64,000 nucleotides of DNA from Shouchella clausii (GCF_002250115.1 NZ_CP019985.1:3162001-3226000), one strand, 5' to 3'. Shown: positions 38,299-46,752, counted from the first letter of the stretch. The notes: generated by a model from the letters alone, not told the origin. Numbers and translations are program-made.

Positions 38299-39720
38299 AT
38301 GGCGGAAAACTACGACCTTGTCATTGTCGGCGGCGGCATTGGCGGCTATGTGAGCGCAATTCGCGCCGCCCAAGAAGGGTTAAAAACAGCGCTCGTTGAA
38401 CAAGGATTGCTAGGAGGCACATGCTTGCATAAAGGCTGCATTCCAAGTAAAGCATTGCTAAGAAGCGCGGAAGTGCTGCGCACCGCCAAAGAAGCAAGCG
38501 TGTTTGGCGTCGCAACTGGACCAGTCGCATTTGATTTTGCCGGTGCGCAAAAACGGAAACAAGAGATTGTTGATCGGTTGGCTCAAGGTGTAAAGGCGTT
38601 AATGTCGAAAGGGAAAATCGATGTTTACGAAGGAAGAGGGCGCATGCTCGGGCCATCGATTTTTTCGCCAAGCCCAGGCACAATATCGGTTGATTTGGCT
38701 GATGGCGACAATCAAATGCTTATTGGCAAAAATGTCATCTTGGCAACAGGGTCGGTACCAAGACCACTTCCGCATACACCCTTTGATGGCAAACAAATTT
38801 TAAGTTCCGATGACGTTTTGCAGCTAAAAGAGCTACCCGCGTCGATGGTGATTGTTGGCGGCGGTGTTATTGGGATTGAATGGGCTTCGATGCTTGTTGA
38901 CTTTGGCGTCAGCGTAACCGTTGTCGAAGCTAGTGAAACGATTTTGCCAACAGCAGATCAAGCGGTAGCGGCAGAAATGGAAAAACAGCTGAAAGCGCGA
39001 GGGGTCGTGTTTTATACGAACGCCCAATTAGATGAACAAACGGTGGCCACGACAAGTTCAGGCATAAAGGCGACTGTGTATCAAAATCAAGAAGAACATA
39101 GCATTGAAGCAGAAAAAATGCTTGTCGCCATCGGCCGTGTCGCCAATGTCTCTGACATTGGCATTGACAATACAGACATCGCCTTGGCACATGGCTGCAT
39201 TGCTGTAAATGAATATGGGCAAACAAAGGAATCACACATTTATGCCGTTGGCGACTGTGTAGGCGGTTTGCAGCTTGCCCATGTCGCTGCCCATGAAGGC
39301 ATTGTCGCTGTTTCCCATATAATTGGCAAACAGGTTGAACCAGTTGATCCACTTGCTGTTCCTTCATGTGTGTACAGTTTTCCTGAAGCCGCACAAGTGG
39401 GGATGACAGAAACGCAGGCGAAAGAAGCAGGCCATGCTGTAAAAATTGGCACATTTCCGTTTGCGATGAACGGCAAAGCCCTTATTCATGGCGAGGCAGG
39501 CGGTTTTGTCAAATTGATTTCCGATAAAGACACAAGCGACTTATTAGGCGTCCATATTATTGGCACGCACGCAACGGATTTAATTAGTGAAGCGGCGCTT
39601 GCAAAATTCCTTGATGCAGCGGACTTTGAGCTAGCAGAAACGATACACCCGCACCCGACATTAGCAGAAGCGATCGGCGAGGCGGCGCTGGCAGTTGATG
39701 GGTATGCAATCCATAAGTAG
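38299..39720 (+). CDS. lpdV: Dihydrolipoyl dehydrogenase, E3 of the branched-chain keto-acid complex
   Basis: 473 residues. FAD motif IVGGGIGGYVSAIRAAQ, redox-active disulfide in GGTCLHKGCIPSK, NAD site IVGGGVIGIEWASMLVDFGV, and C-terminal HPHPTLAEAIGEA with the catalytic His. It reoxidises the lipoyl group of BkdB with NAD. Lies 19 bases after bcd; buk, found between them in B. subtilis, is absent. Confidence 0.95.
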   Translation: MAENYDLVIVGGGIGGYVSAIRAAQEGLKTALVEQGLLGGTCLHKGCIPSKALLRSAEVLRTAKEASVFGVATGPVAFDFAGAQKRKQEIVDRLAQGVKALMSKGKIDVYEGRGRMLGPSIFSPSPGTISVDLADGDNQMLIGKNVILATGSVPRPLPHTPFDGKQILSSDDVLQLKELPASMVIVGGGVIGIEWASMLVDFGVSVTVVEASETILPTADQAVAAEMEKQLKARGVVFYTNAQLDEQTVATTSSGIKATVYQNQEEHSIEAEKMLVAIGRVANVSDIGIDNTDIALAHGCIAVNEYGQTKESHIYAVGDCVGGLQLAHVAAHEGIVAVSHIIGKQVEPVDPLAVPSCVYSFPEAAQVGMTETQAKEAGHAVKIGTFPFAMNGKALIHGEAGGFVKLISDKDTSDLLGVHIIGTHATDLISEAALAKFLDAADFELAETIHPHPTLAEAIGEAALAVDGYAIHK

Positions 39721-39733
39721 AGGGGATGGGAAG

Positions 39734-40735
39734 ATGACGAACAAAAAACATGAAACGCTTGGATTAAGCGATGCTGAAGTGGTGGAAATGTACAAGACGA
39801 TGTTGCTCGCAAGACGAATTGATGAGCGGATGTGGCTTTTAAACCGGGCCGGCAAAATTCCATTCGTCATTTCCTGCCAAGGCCAAGAAGCTGCCCAAGT
39901 CGGCGCTGCCTTTGCCTTAAATCGCGATGTTGATTACGTTCTCCCGTACTACCGCGACATGGGCGTGGTGCTGGCATTTGGCATGTCGGCGAGAGATTTA
40001 ATGCTTTCAGGCTTTGCGAAAGCGGAAGATCCGAGTTCAGGAGGCCGGCAAATGCCAGGGCATTTCGGTCAGAAGAAAAACCGGATCGTCACTGGTTCTT
40101 CTCCCGTAACCACACAAGTGCCCCATGCGGTCGGGATTTCACTTGCGGGCAGGCTAGAGGGCAAGAATTTCGTCACGTTAACAACGTTTGGCGAAGGCTC
40201 GTCTAACCAAGGTGACTTTCATGAAGGGGCCAACTTTGCTGGCGTCCATAAACTTCCCGTCATTTTTATGTGTGAAAACAACAAATACGCCATTAGCGTC
40301 CCAATTGAAAAGCAATTAGCATGCGAGCATGTTGCAGACCGGGCAGTAGGCTACGGGATGCCAGGGATAACGGTGGACGGCAACGACCCTCTTGCCGTAT
40401 ATGAAGCAGTTAAAACAGCAGCGGACAGGGCACGGCGTGGTGAAGGACCTTCTTTGATTGAAACCGTTTCTTACCGCTTGACACCTCATTCAAGCGATGA
40501 CGATGACCGCGCTTATCGCTCACGGGAAGAAGTGGCAAAAGCAAAAGAAGAAGACCCGATTGCCACGTATGCAACCTATTTATTAGAGTCGGGAACAATC
40601 GATGCCCATGCAATGGAGACGTTGGAAGAAGAAGTGAAACAAATTGTTGACGAAGCAACTGATTATGCGGAAAAGGCTGCCTATGCTGCCCCGGAAACCG
40701 CTTATTTGCATGTGTATAGCGAGGAGGCAAACTAA
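39734..40735 (+). CDS. bkdAA: 2-oxoisovalerate dehydrogenase E1 alpha subunit
   Basis: 333 residues from ATG 39734 (RBS AGGGGATGGG). Thiamine diphosphate site GEGSSNQGDFHEGANFAGVHKLPVIFMCENN, and the regulatory-loop region YRLTPHSSDDDDRAYR. With BkdAB it decarboxylates branched keto acids. ATG of bkdAB overlaps the stop. Confidence 0.95.
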   Translation: MTNKKHETLGLSDAEVVEMYKTMLLARRIDERMWLLNRAGKIPFVISCQGQEAAQVGAAFALNRDVDYVLPYYRDMGVVLAFGMSARDLMLSGFAKAEDPSSGGRQMPGHFGQKKNRIVTGSSPVTTQVPHAVGISLAGRLEGKNFVTLTTFGEGSSNQGDFHEGANFAGVHKLPVIFMCENNKYAISVPIEKQLACEHVADRAVGYGMPGITVDGNDPLAVYEAVKTAADRARRGEGPSLIETVSYRLTPHSSDDDDRAYRSREEVAKAKEEDPIATYATYLLESGTIDAHAMETLEEEVKQIVDEATDYAEKAAYAAPETAYLHVYSEEAN

Positions 40736-41718
40736 TGGCCGTAATGTCCTATATAGAGGCTGTCACAAGAGCACTGGAAGAGGAAATGGAAAAAGATAAA
40801 CGCGTATTCGTGCTTGGGGAAGATGTCGGCAAACGCGGCGGCGTTTTCCGGGCGACGAAAGGGTTATATGAACGCTTTGGGGAAGAACGCGTCATTGACA
40901 CGCCACTTGCGGAATCAGCGATCGCTGGTGTGGCAATTGGCGCAGCCATGTACGGCATGCGTCCAGTCGCGGAAATGCAGTTTGCTGATTTTATTATGCC
41001 AGCTTTTAACCAAATTATTTCAGAAGCAGCCAAAATTCGTTATCGCTCCAACAATGATTGGTCATGCCCAGTGACGATTCGTGCTCCTTATGGTGGCGGC
41101 ATTCACGGCGCCCTTTACCATTCGCAAAGCATTGAAGCGTTGTTTTCAAGTACACCAGGGCTGAAAGTGGTGATGCCTTCGACTCCTTACGATGTCAAAG
41201 GTCTTTTGAAAGCGTCGATTCAACTCGATGATCCAGTATTGTTTTTAGAGCACAAACGGGCTTACCGGTTAATTAAAGGCGAAGTGCCTGAAGAGGAGTA
41301 CACGTTGCCAATTGGCAAAGCAGACGTAAAACGGGAAGGAGACGATGTGACGGTCATTACCTATGGATTGGCTGTCCATTTCGCCTTGCAAGCAGCTGAA
41401 AGACTAGAAAAAGACGGAATTTCGACGCATATTCTCGATTTGCGCACCGTTTATCCTCTTGATCAGGAAGCGATTAAAGAAGCAGCAAGCAAAACGGGGA
41501 AAGTCTTGCTTATCACAGAAGACAATAAAGAAGGCAGTATCATTAGTGAAGTAGCGGCGATTATTGCGGAACATTGCCTATTTGATTTAGATGCGCCAAT
41601 CGAGCGTCTGGCCGGGCCTGACATCCCAGCCATGCCTTATGCGCCTACGCTTGAAAAAGAATTTCTGATTAGCCCTGATAAAGTGGAGCGTGCGATCCGC
41701 AAACTTGCTGAGTTTTAA
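40735..41718 (+). CDS. bkdAB: 2-oxoisovalerate dehydrogenase E1 beta subunit
   Basis: 327 residues. Transketolase-like pyrimidine-binding domain (GEDVGKRGGVFRATKGL, DTPLAESAIAGVAIG) and C-terminal domain (VTVITYGLAVHFALQAAE, LDLRTVYPLD). It forms the alpha2beta2 E1 with BkdAA; its start overlaps the bkdAA stop (TAATG). Confidence 0.95.
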   Translation: MAVMSYIEAVTRALEEEMEKDKRVFVLGEDVGKRGGVFRATKGLYERFGEERVIDTPLAESAIAGVAIGAAMYGMRPVAEMQFADFIMPAFNQIISEAAKIRYRSNNDWSCPVTIRAPYGGGIHGALYHSQSIEALFSSTPGLKVVMPSTPYDVKGLLKASIQLDDPVLFLEHKRAYRLIKGEVPEEEYTLPIGKADVKREGDDVTVITYGLAVHFALQAAERLEKDGISTHILDLRTVYPLDQEAIKEAASKTGKVLLITEDNKEGSIISEVAAIIAEHCLFDLDAPIERLAGPDIPAMPYAPTLEKEFLISPDKVERAIRKLAEF

Positions 41719-41730
41719 GGAGGTAGAACC

Positions 41731-42987
41731 GTGGCGACAAAAATGACGATGCCCCAATTAGGCGAAAGCGTAACGGAAGGGACAATCAGCAGGTGGCTAG
41801 TTGCACCAGGAGACACCGTCCAAAAGTATGAGCCGATTGCTGAAGTGTTAACGGATAAAGTGAGCGCAGAAATTCCTTCCTCCTATACAGGTACGATTGA
41901 ACAGTTGCTTGTCGACGAAAATGAAACGGTTGCTGTCGGCGTTGACATTTGCACCATTGTAGAAGAAGAGAGCAGCGAGGCCGAGGAAAGCAACAACGAA
42001 ATCAAAACAGAACAAAAGCCTATTTCTCCTACGAGAGAGCAAACAAAAGTGGAACCTAGCCAAAAAAGCCGTTATTCGCCAGCTGTTGTCCGATTGGCTC
42101 AAGAACATGGGCTCGATCTTACAACCATTCCTGGAAGCGGCAGAGGCGGACGCATTACAAGGAAAGACGTTCAAGCTTATATCGCTGGCAACCATACACC
42201 GGAGCCGCAACAACCGCAAGCGCCGGCAAAGCAACAGGAACCAGTTCGCACCACACCTTCTCAGGCAATAGCAGCCCACGACCAGGAAATCCCAGTCACA
42301 GGTGTACGCAAAGCGATTGCTGATAACATGGTTAAAAGCAAAATGGAAGTGCCTCATGCTTGGACAATGGTTGAAGTGGACGTAACCAATCTCGTCAAGC
42401 TCCGTGATAAGAAAAAGGCCGCATTTAAAGAACAAGAGGGGATTTCGCTAACGTATTTGCCCTTTTTCATGAAAGCATGCGTCGAAGCGCTAAAAGAATA
42501 TCCGGAAATCAACTCCCAATGGAACGGCACAACCATCGTCCGCAAAAAAGACATCAATCTTTCGTTAGCGGTGGCAACAGAGGATGCTTTGTACGTTCCT
42601 GTTATTCATCAGGCCGATGAGTTAACAATAAAAGGGCTCGCCAAAAAAGCCGATGAATTGGCGAAAAAAGCACGCACTGGAAAATTGACTGGAGCAGACA
42701 TGCAAGGGGGAACGTTTACGCTCAACAATACAGGGTCGTTTGGCTCAATCATGTCACAGCCAATTATAAACAGCCCCCAAGCAGCGATTCTTTCAGTCGA
42801 ATCAATTGTCAAGCGCCCCGTTGTCCGCGAAACGGAAGAAGGCGACGTCATTGCGATTCGCCATATGGTCAACCTGTGCTTGTCGCTGGACCACCGTGTG
42901 TTAGACGGCCTCGTTTGCGGCCGGTTCCTCGCATCGATGAAACGTCGGTTAGAACAAATGAACGAGGATTCGACATCCATTTATTAA
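41731..42987 (+). CDS. bkdB: Dihydrolipoyl acyltransferase, E2 of the branched-chain keto-acid complex
   Basis: 418 residues from GTG (RBS AAGGAGG). One lipoyl domain with K43 in LTDKVSAE; an acidic linker; the E1/E3-binding domain (SPAVVRLAQEHGLDLTTIPGSGRGGRITRKDV, about 110-145); Pro/Gln linker; and the catalytic core ending LDHRVLDG. It transfers acyl groups to CoA, giving isobutyryl-, isovaleryl- and 2-methylbutyryl-CoA for branched fatty-acid synthesis. Confidence 0.95.
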   Translation: MATKMTMPQLGESVTEGTISRWLVAPGDTVQKYEPIAEVLTDKVSAEIPSSYTGTIEQLLVDENETVAVGVDICTIVEEESSEAEESNNEIKTEQKPISPTREQTKVEPSQKSRYSPAVVRLAQEHGLDLTTIPGSGRGGRITRKDVQAYIAGNHTPEPQQPQAPAKQQEPVRTTPSQAIAAHDQEIPVTGVRKAIADNMVKSKMEVPHAWTMVEVDVTNLVKLRDKKKAAFKEQEGISLTYLPFFMKACVEALKEYPEINSQWNGTTIVRKKDINLSLAVATEDALYVPVIHQADELTIKGLAKKADELAKKARTGKLTGADMQGGTFTLNNTGSFGSIMSQPIINSPQAAILSVESIVKRPVVRETEEGDVIAIRHMVNLCLSLDHRVLDGLVCGRFLASMKRRLEQMNEDSTSIY

Positions 42988-43101
42988 CCAAGCAGTCCCT
43001 GGGCAGCTCGAGTCTACAAAATGGTGACCACGGAAACGCAATGCTTGTGAAATAAAAGCGAGCAGCTTACAATAAGGTCAGAACAAAAAGGAGGGCGAAA
43101 C

Positions 43102-43530
43102 ATGCAGCAGTTTAATTTTTTTATGAATGACGTCGTCCAAGAGGCGCGCAATGATATGGTTCACGCTGGCTATACGGAGTTGAAAACCGCTGAAGAAGTC
43201 GACGAGGTATTATCACAAAAAGGAACAACGCTCGTGATGGTCAATTCCGTATGCGGGTGCGCAGGTGGGATTGCCCGCCCAGCGGCAGCTTATATGAAAA
43301 ATTACGAAACACAACCTGATCGTTTTGTAACTGTATTTGCTGGCCAAGATAAAGAAGCGACGGCACGGGCGCGTGAATTCTTTACAGGATATGGACCATC
43401 TTCGCCTTCATTTGCATTGCTAAAAGACGGCCAAATCCAAACAATGGTTGAGCGCCATGAAATTGAAGGACATGAGCCAATTGAAGTTGTGCAGAAGCTA
43501 GAACAGGCAGTCGACACGTACTGCAAATAA
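43102..43530 (+). CDS. brxB: Bacilliredoxin BrxB (YqiW)
   Basis: 142 residues, DUF1094/BrxA-B family with the CGC active site (C51-G-C53) in [15 protein letters not shown]. Bacilliredoxins remove bacillithiol from S-bacillithiolated proteins in the cytoplasm. RBS AAGGAGGGCG. Following the bkd genes is the B. subtilis order (yqiW). Confidence 0.93.
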   Translation: MQQFNFFMNDVVQEARNDMVHAGYTELKTAEEVDEVLSQKGTTLVMVNSVCGCAGGIARPAAAYMKNYETQPDRFVTVFAGQDKEATARAREFFTGYGPSSPSFALLKDGQIQTMVERHEIEGHEPIEVVQKLEQAVDTYCK

Positions 43531-43609
43531 GCCATTTTGGCATAGTCAGACGTCGAGCAAAGACGCTTATACAGAAGTCATAAGCGAGTACGCTGAATTG
43601 GTGTGCATA

Positions 43610-43852
43610 AGGCCTTTCCTTACAAGGGAAGGCCTGAGGTTGTCGACAAAGTCGATAACCGCCCTCAGACTGATAGAAAACGCTTGTCAGACGAGGAGTG
43701 CAGCCGAGGGAAGATGCGAATAGAACGTGGGTTCATGAGCAGCGATTTTCTTGCGCATGAAACGACAGTTTCAAAGCATATGAGTGAGGCAAACGACGAA
43801 GTATGCGAGCGTTTGTCTACAGTCTGAGGCCTTTCCTTACAAGGGAAGGCCT
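43610..43852 (+). repeat. Full-length dispersed inverted-repeat element, copy E, bracketed by an exact 26-bp hairpin duplication
   Basis: Structure left to right: hairpin AGGCCTTTCCT/AGGGAAGGCCT (43610-43635); a second hairpin GGTTGTCGAC/GTCGATAACC; then a 161-bp body 43666-43826 starting CAGACTGATAGAAAACGC and ending GCGTTTGTCTACAGTCTG (inverted ends); then an exact second copy of the first hairpin (43827-43852) followed by a T tract. Only the right hairpin looks like a functional terminator. A 74-codon frame across it (43603-43827) is judged non-coding. The element fills most of the 430-bp gap after brxB. Confidence 0.85.
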
Positions 43853-43908
43853 TTATTTTTGCTGTTGGTCAACGCTTCAAATGACGCTTGGCAAACATGA
43901 ACTTAAGA

Positions 43909-43937
43909 TGGCAAGCAAGCAGTGCATATGCTATAAT
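43909..43937 (+). promoter_or_regulatory. Sigma-A promoter of the hypothetical gene at 43963
   Basis: TGGCAA, 17 bases, then TATAAT with an upstream TG (TGCTATAAT, extended -10). Confidence 0.65.
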
Positions 43938-43962
43938 GGCAAAGTGTAAAGGGGTGTTTCTA

Positions 43963-44328
43963 GTGCAAGCACAGTATGAACGAATCCAACAATATTTAAA
44001 TATGGATGAGGAAATTTCATTTAAAGAATTTCAAGACTTCTACAAAGAAGTGATCAATGAATTAAGCAAAATCCACCAAGGAATGGACGAGGCAACATTG
44101 TGGAAAGCGCTATTTGTCGTTGAAAATATTATTTCCAATGCTGACGGGCGCGCCAAAGAGACAAAGGGAACAGAAGCAAAAAAATACAGCAAAATGTCCC
44201 AGCGCTTGCAGCTCTATGCAAAAAATTTCGGCGTGCGACTAGGCGAAGCAGGCTATACAGAAGAAGATATTAATGAACGCTTCCAGCAAATGTTTGCCGA
44301 AGGAGAAGAAGCGGCCAAGTCGTCATAA
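43963..44328 (+). CDS. Hypothetical helical protein between brxB and the tRNA-Arg gene
   Basis: 121 residues from GTG 43963 (AAAGGGG nine bases upstream). Soluble, mostly helical by eye, with charged runs NADGRAKETKGTEAKKYSKM and no membrane span or known motif. It has a good promoter of its own. I do not recognise it; the last bacterial gene before the prophage. Confidence 0.7.
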   Translation: MQAQYERIQQYLNMDEEISFKEFQDFYKEVINELSKIHQGMDEATLWKALFVVENIISNADGRAKETKGTEAKKYSKMSQRLQLYAKNFGVRLGEAGYTEEDINERFQQMFAEGEEAAKSS

Positions 44329-44352
44329 TAAAAAAGAGGGAGAAATGGATTG

Positions 44353-44381
44353 TTGACAGCTCCCTCTCAATCAAGTATACT
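44353..44381 (+). promoter_or_regulatory. Strong sigma-A promoter of tRNA-Arg
   Basis: TTGACA, exactly 17 bases, TATACT; the mature tRNA begins 27 bases after the -10. It is embedded in an inverted repeat GAGGGAG / CTCCCTC that may also end the preceding gene. Confidence 0.88.
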
Positions 44382-44407
44382 TATACATGTCGTTAAAATA
44401 CTTATAG

Positions 44408-44480
44408 GCGCCTATGGTGAAATGGGATATCACACGAGATTCCGGTTCTCGCGTTGTGGGTTCGAATCCTGCTAGGCGCG
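44408..44480 (+). tRNA. tRNA-Arg (anticodon CCG)
   Basis: Cloverleaf assembled by hand: acceptor GCGCCTA / TAGGCGC (7 perfect pairs), D stem GTGA/TCAC, anticodon stem CGAGA/TCTCG with loop TTCCGGT (anticodon CCG, reading CGG), T stem GTGGG/CCTGC with loop TTCGAAT. The discriminator G is followed by TCA, so CCA is not encoded. The integrase gene lies 120 bases downstream, marking this as the prophage attachment tRNA. Confidence 0.93.
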
Positions 44481-44483
44481 TCA
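44461..44483 (+). other. Probable prophage attachment site (attL) in the tRNA 3' end
   Basis: The T-arm and acceptor 3' strand adjoin a tyrosine integrase gene. Tyrosine-recombinase prophages usually integrate in tRNA 3' ends and restore the tRNA from attP. The matching attR would lie beyond 64000 and cannot be seen. Confidence 0.6.
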
Positions 44484-44566
44484 AAATGCTGATATACCAG
44501 TACTTACGGACGTTTTACAAGGTTGAACAACACGAGATTAAGCCTAAAAAATCTTGCGTTGCCTTG

Positions 44567-44599
44567 AAGTCTCTTTCTACTCGAAAGGGGCTTTTTTTT
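44567..44599 (+). terminator. tRNA-Arg terminator whose 3' arm doubles as the integrase RBS
   Basis: AAGTCTCTTTC / GAAAGGGGCTT (two G-U pairs) with a T8 run. The AAAGGGG in its 3' arm (44584-44590) is the only Shine-Dalgarno-like sequence before the integrase ATG at 44602. Confidence 0.7.
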
Positions 44600-44601
44600 A
44601 T

Positions 44602-45561
44602 ATGCGAAAAAACAAGCTAGATGAAAAGGTTGTACAAGCGCTCCAAACATTTGATAGGATCAAGGAAAAGTCATTTGATGAAGCGCTTGAGGACTTTTGC
44701 GAGGATAGAAGAAGGTCAGGCACTAGAGAAAGTACCATCGTGTATTATCAAAAAGAGCTGTCGTTGTTTAGACGTTTTATAGTACGCGAAAAAGAAGGCG
44801 TTATTAAAGTATCGGAAATAGACAAGGAATTACTTGATGGCTTTGTAAACTATCTTAGAGACGAAAGAGGAAACAACATAGGTGGGGTCAATGCAAAAAT
44901 TCGCGCGGTTAGGGTGTTTATGTTTTATTGCGCGGAAATGAAATACATATTAAACAATCCAGCAGAGAACTGGAAGCAGATTAAAGGGAAAGAACCAGAG
45001 ATAAATGCATTTACATCTTCGCAAATAAAAGCATTGTTAAAGCAGGCCGACCGACAAACATTTACAGGATTGAGAGATTATAACCTAATGCTTTTCCTGC
45101 TGGATACAGGCGCAAGGATTAGCGAAGCACTATCTGTAAAAGTAGACGATGTTCTAATGGCAGAAGGTCGAGTATTCCTAAGAAACACAAAAAGCAACCT
45201 AAATCGTTATGTTCCAATTTCTGATCGGCTAAAAAATGAACTTAAACAGTATATTCGCGTGCATGATGGTATGAGTGAATATTTGTTTTGCAGCCTAGAC
45301 GGTCAGTTACTAAATAGGAATAGGTTCCGTTACATTCTACATACATACGGCAAAGAGGCAGAGATTAAAAATGTTAGATGCTCTCCACACACGTTTAGAC
45401 ATACATTTGCTAAGTTCTATATTTTGAATGGCGGCGATGCATTTAGCTTGATGCAAATAATGGGCCATTCAACATTAGACATGACAAAGAAATACGTTAG
45501 GTTATTTAGTACTGATGTTGTGAACAAGCACAAGCAGTACAGTCCAATAAACAACCTATAA
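44602..45561 (+). CDS. int: Tyrosine-family integrase
   Basis: 319 residues from ATG 44602 (a TTG at 44554 is in frame but lies in the terminator). N-terminal core-binding SAM-like domain (about 15-110), then the catalytic domain with R172 (DTGARISEAL), H263 and R266 (PHTFRHTF), H289 (MGHSTLDM) and nucleophile Y298. All catalytic residues are present. It should integrate and, with an excisionase, excise the element at tRNA-Arg. No excisionase gene is recognisable nearby. Confidence 0.93.
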   Translation: MRKNKLDEKVVQALQTFDRIKEKSFDEALEDFCEDRRRSGTRESTIVYYQKELSLFRRFIVREKEGVIKVSEIDKELLDGFVNYLRDERGNNIGGVNAKIRAVRVFMFYCAEMKYILNNPAENWKQIKGKEPEINAFTSSQIKALLKQADRQTFTGLRDYNLMLFLLDTGARISEALSVKVDDVLMAEGRVFLRNTKSNLNRYVPISDRLKNELKQYIRVHDGMSEYLFCSLDGQLLNRNRFRYILHTYGKEAEIKNVRCSPHTFRHTFAKFYILNGGDAFSLMQIMGHSTLDMTKKYVRLFSTDVVNKHKQYSPINNL

Positions 45562-45732
45562 AGTCGGAAAGAAAAAAGACAAAGAAAAGAACAAAAAAAG
45601 ATCAAGAATGGAACAATCATTGCGCTTTTACCGTGTTATTCTGTTAACATCGGAAAAGCAATAAGCCGATAGGGGCAATGTTGTACACAATAAATAATTT
45701 TCTGTAAACTTATAGATTTTTCCCTTATTTTA

Positions 45733-45741
45733 TGTTATAGT
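45733..45741 (+). promoter_or_regulatory. Extended -10 promoter of the 45-residue protein gene
   Basis: TGTTATAGT (TGn plus TATAGT), 32 bases before the ATG; -35 weak. Confidence 0.6.
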
Positions 45742-45772
45742 AAAGGTGACAAAAACAAGGGGAGTGATAAGT

Positions 45773-45910
45773 ATGATGAAGGCATTGTTTAGTATTCTTA
45801 GAGTTATGGGTGATGCGAAAGCTGTCGGTAATGGTACTTATCACAAGCGGGTTGCACGTCGGGCCATTCGTAAGCCAGTAAACAGAGCTATAAATAATTT
45901 GTTTAAATAA
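45773..45910 (+). CDS. Small basic protein (45 residues) in the integrase-proximal region
   Basis: MMKALFSILRVMGDAKAVGN opens a 45-residue protein with 12 Lys/Arg/His and a GTYHKRVARRAIRKPVNRAI core. It has an extended -10 promoter, RBS AAGGGGAGTG and a terminator starting at its stop codon, so it is a complete independent transcription unit. The pattern (amphipathic, cationic) could fit a nucleic-acid-binding or membrane-active peptide; the function is unknown. I recall similar short proteins in Bacillus genomes but cannot name the family. Confidence 0.7.
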   Translation: MMKALFSILRVMGDAKAVGNGTYHKRVARRAIRKPVNRAINNLFK

Positions 45911-45943
45911 GCTGCTCATTCCTGTGGGCAGCTATTTATTTTG
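45910..45943 (+). terminator. Terminator of the 45-residue protein gene
   Basis: AGCTGCTCA / TGGGCAGCT, six-base loop, followed by a T-rich tract. Confidence 0.8.
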
Positions 45944-46008
45944 TCCTGTGTAATTTGTTGCAGGAAAGGCACGTTCGCTGTCGAAGTATGGGGGCGGAGG
46001 TGCGATAT

Positions 46009-46752
46009 TTGAACCCTGAATTAAAAGAAAAGCTAGAGGAGTTTTGTAGGTGTTTTGAGAAGGAAGAAAAATTTTTAAATATTGAACAAGGTAACTATAA
46101 AAAACTAATCTATCATTTATATGAAAAATTTAAAAGAACTTCCTTGTTATATATTGATGCCTTTAACAGCACAACATTAAAGTTTCCCGAAATTGAGTTA
46201 ATACCTTTATTAAGAGTTTTAATTGAGACTAACCTACATTTAACATATGTACTAAAAGGGATAGATAACAAAAATGAGATTGAAAAAATGTATGAACAAA
46301 ACGAAAAGCATGGTTTTTGGCTTACTGCTAAGTTATTAAACGAGAAAAAGGAAAAAACTCCAGAAGAACAAAAATTTATTGATAGGTTTTATAAAGGTAA
46401 AGAAGATAGAGAACCTAAAAGGAATATAATTTTTAAAAGTATAAAGGTGTTAGCTCAGAAAACTAATAAGGAGATTTTTTATTATAATTATTATTTAGCC
46501 TTCAATAACTTTGTGCACTATAATAGTTCAACATACGTGAATTATACTTATCAAGAGGATAACAATCATTATTTTTATAGTTCTGGAAAGAGATCATTAG
46601 ATCATAGCGAAGAGTTACAAAAGGTTTTTGATATGGTTATATTAAATACATTTGCAGAGTTAAATGTTTTTCTTGGATCAGATGAAATAGCCGATAAATA
46701 TAATGCTATGTATTATTTAACATCCTTAAAAGATGTTGAAATAAAACATTAA
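46009..46752 (+). CDS. AT-rich accessory protein, DUF5677/HEPN-like
   Basis: 247 residues from TTG 46009, placed six bases after GGAGGTG. Mostly helical. LLRVLIETNLHLTYVLKG near residue 65 resembles the conserved R-x-x-x-E-T helix of DUF5677, and NNFVHYNSSTY near 165 places a histidine where HEPN-like families have theirs. Very AT-rich compared with both host and phage genes, with terminators on both sides (45910-45943, 46752-46778): the signature of a moron or cargo gene. A defence or toxin-like role is possible but unproven; family assignment is by eye. Confidence 0.6.
   Translation: MNPELKEKLEEFCRCFEKEEKFLNIEQGNYKKLIYHLYEKFKRTSLLYIDAFNSTTLKFPEIELIPLLRVLIETNLHLTYVLKGIDNKNEIEKMYEQNEKHGFWLTAKLLNEKKEKTPEEQKFIDRFYKGKEDREPKRNIIFKSIKVLAQKTNKEIFYYNYYLAFNNFVHYNSSTYVNYTYQEDNNHYFYSSGKRSLDHSEELQKVFDMVILNTFAELNVFLGSDEIADKYNAMYYLTSLKDVEIKH

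Noticed and set aside
43603-43827. A 74-codon frame (MHKAFPYKGRPEVV...) after brxB
   Set aside because: It coincides with the inverted-repeat element and its hairpins, has no RBS, and its translation is not kept in the other copies of the element.
44554-44601. TTG 44554 as integrase start
   Set aside because: It lies within the tRNA terminator hairpin and has no RBS; ATG 44602 gives a normal integrase N-terminus.
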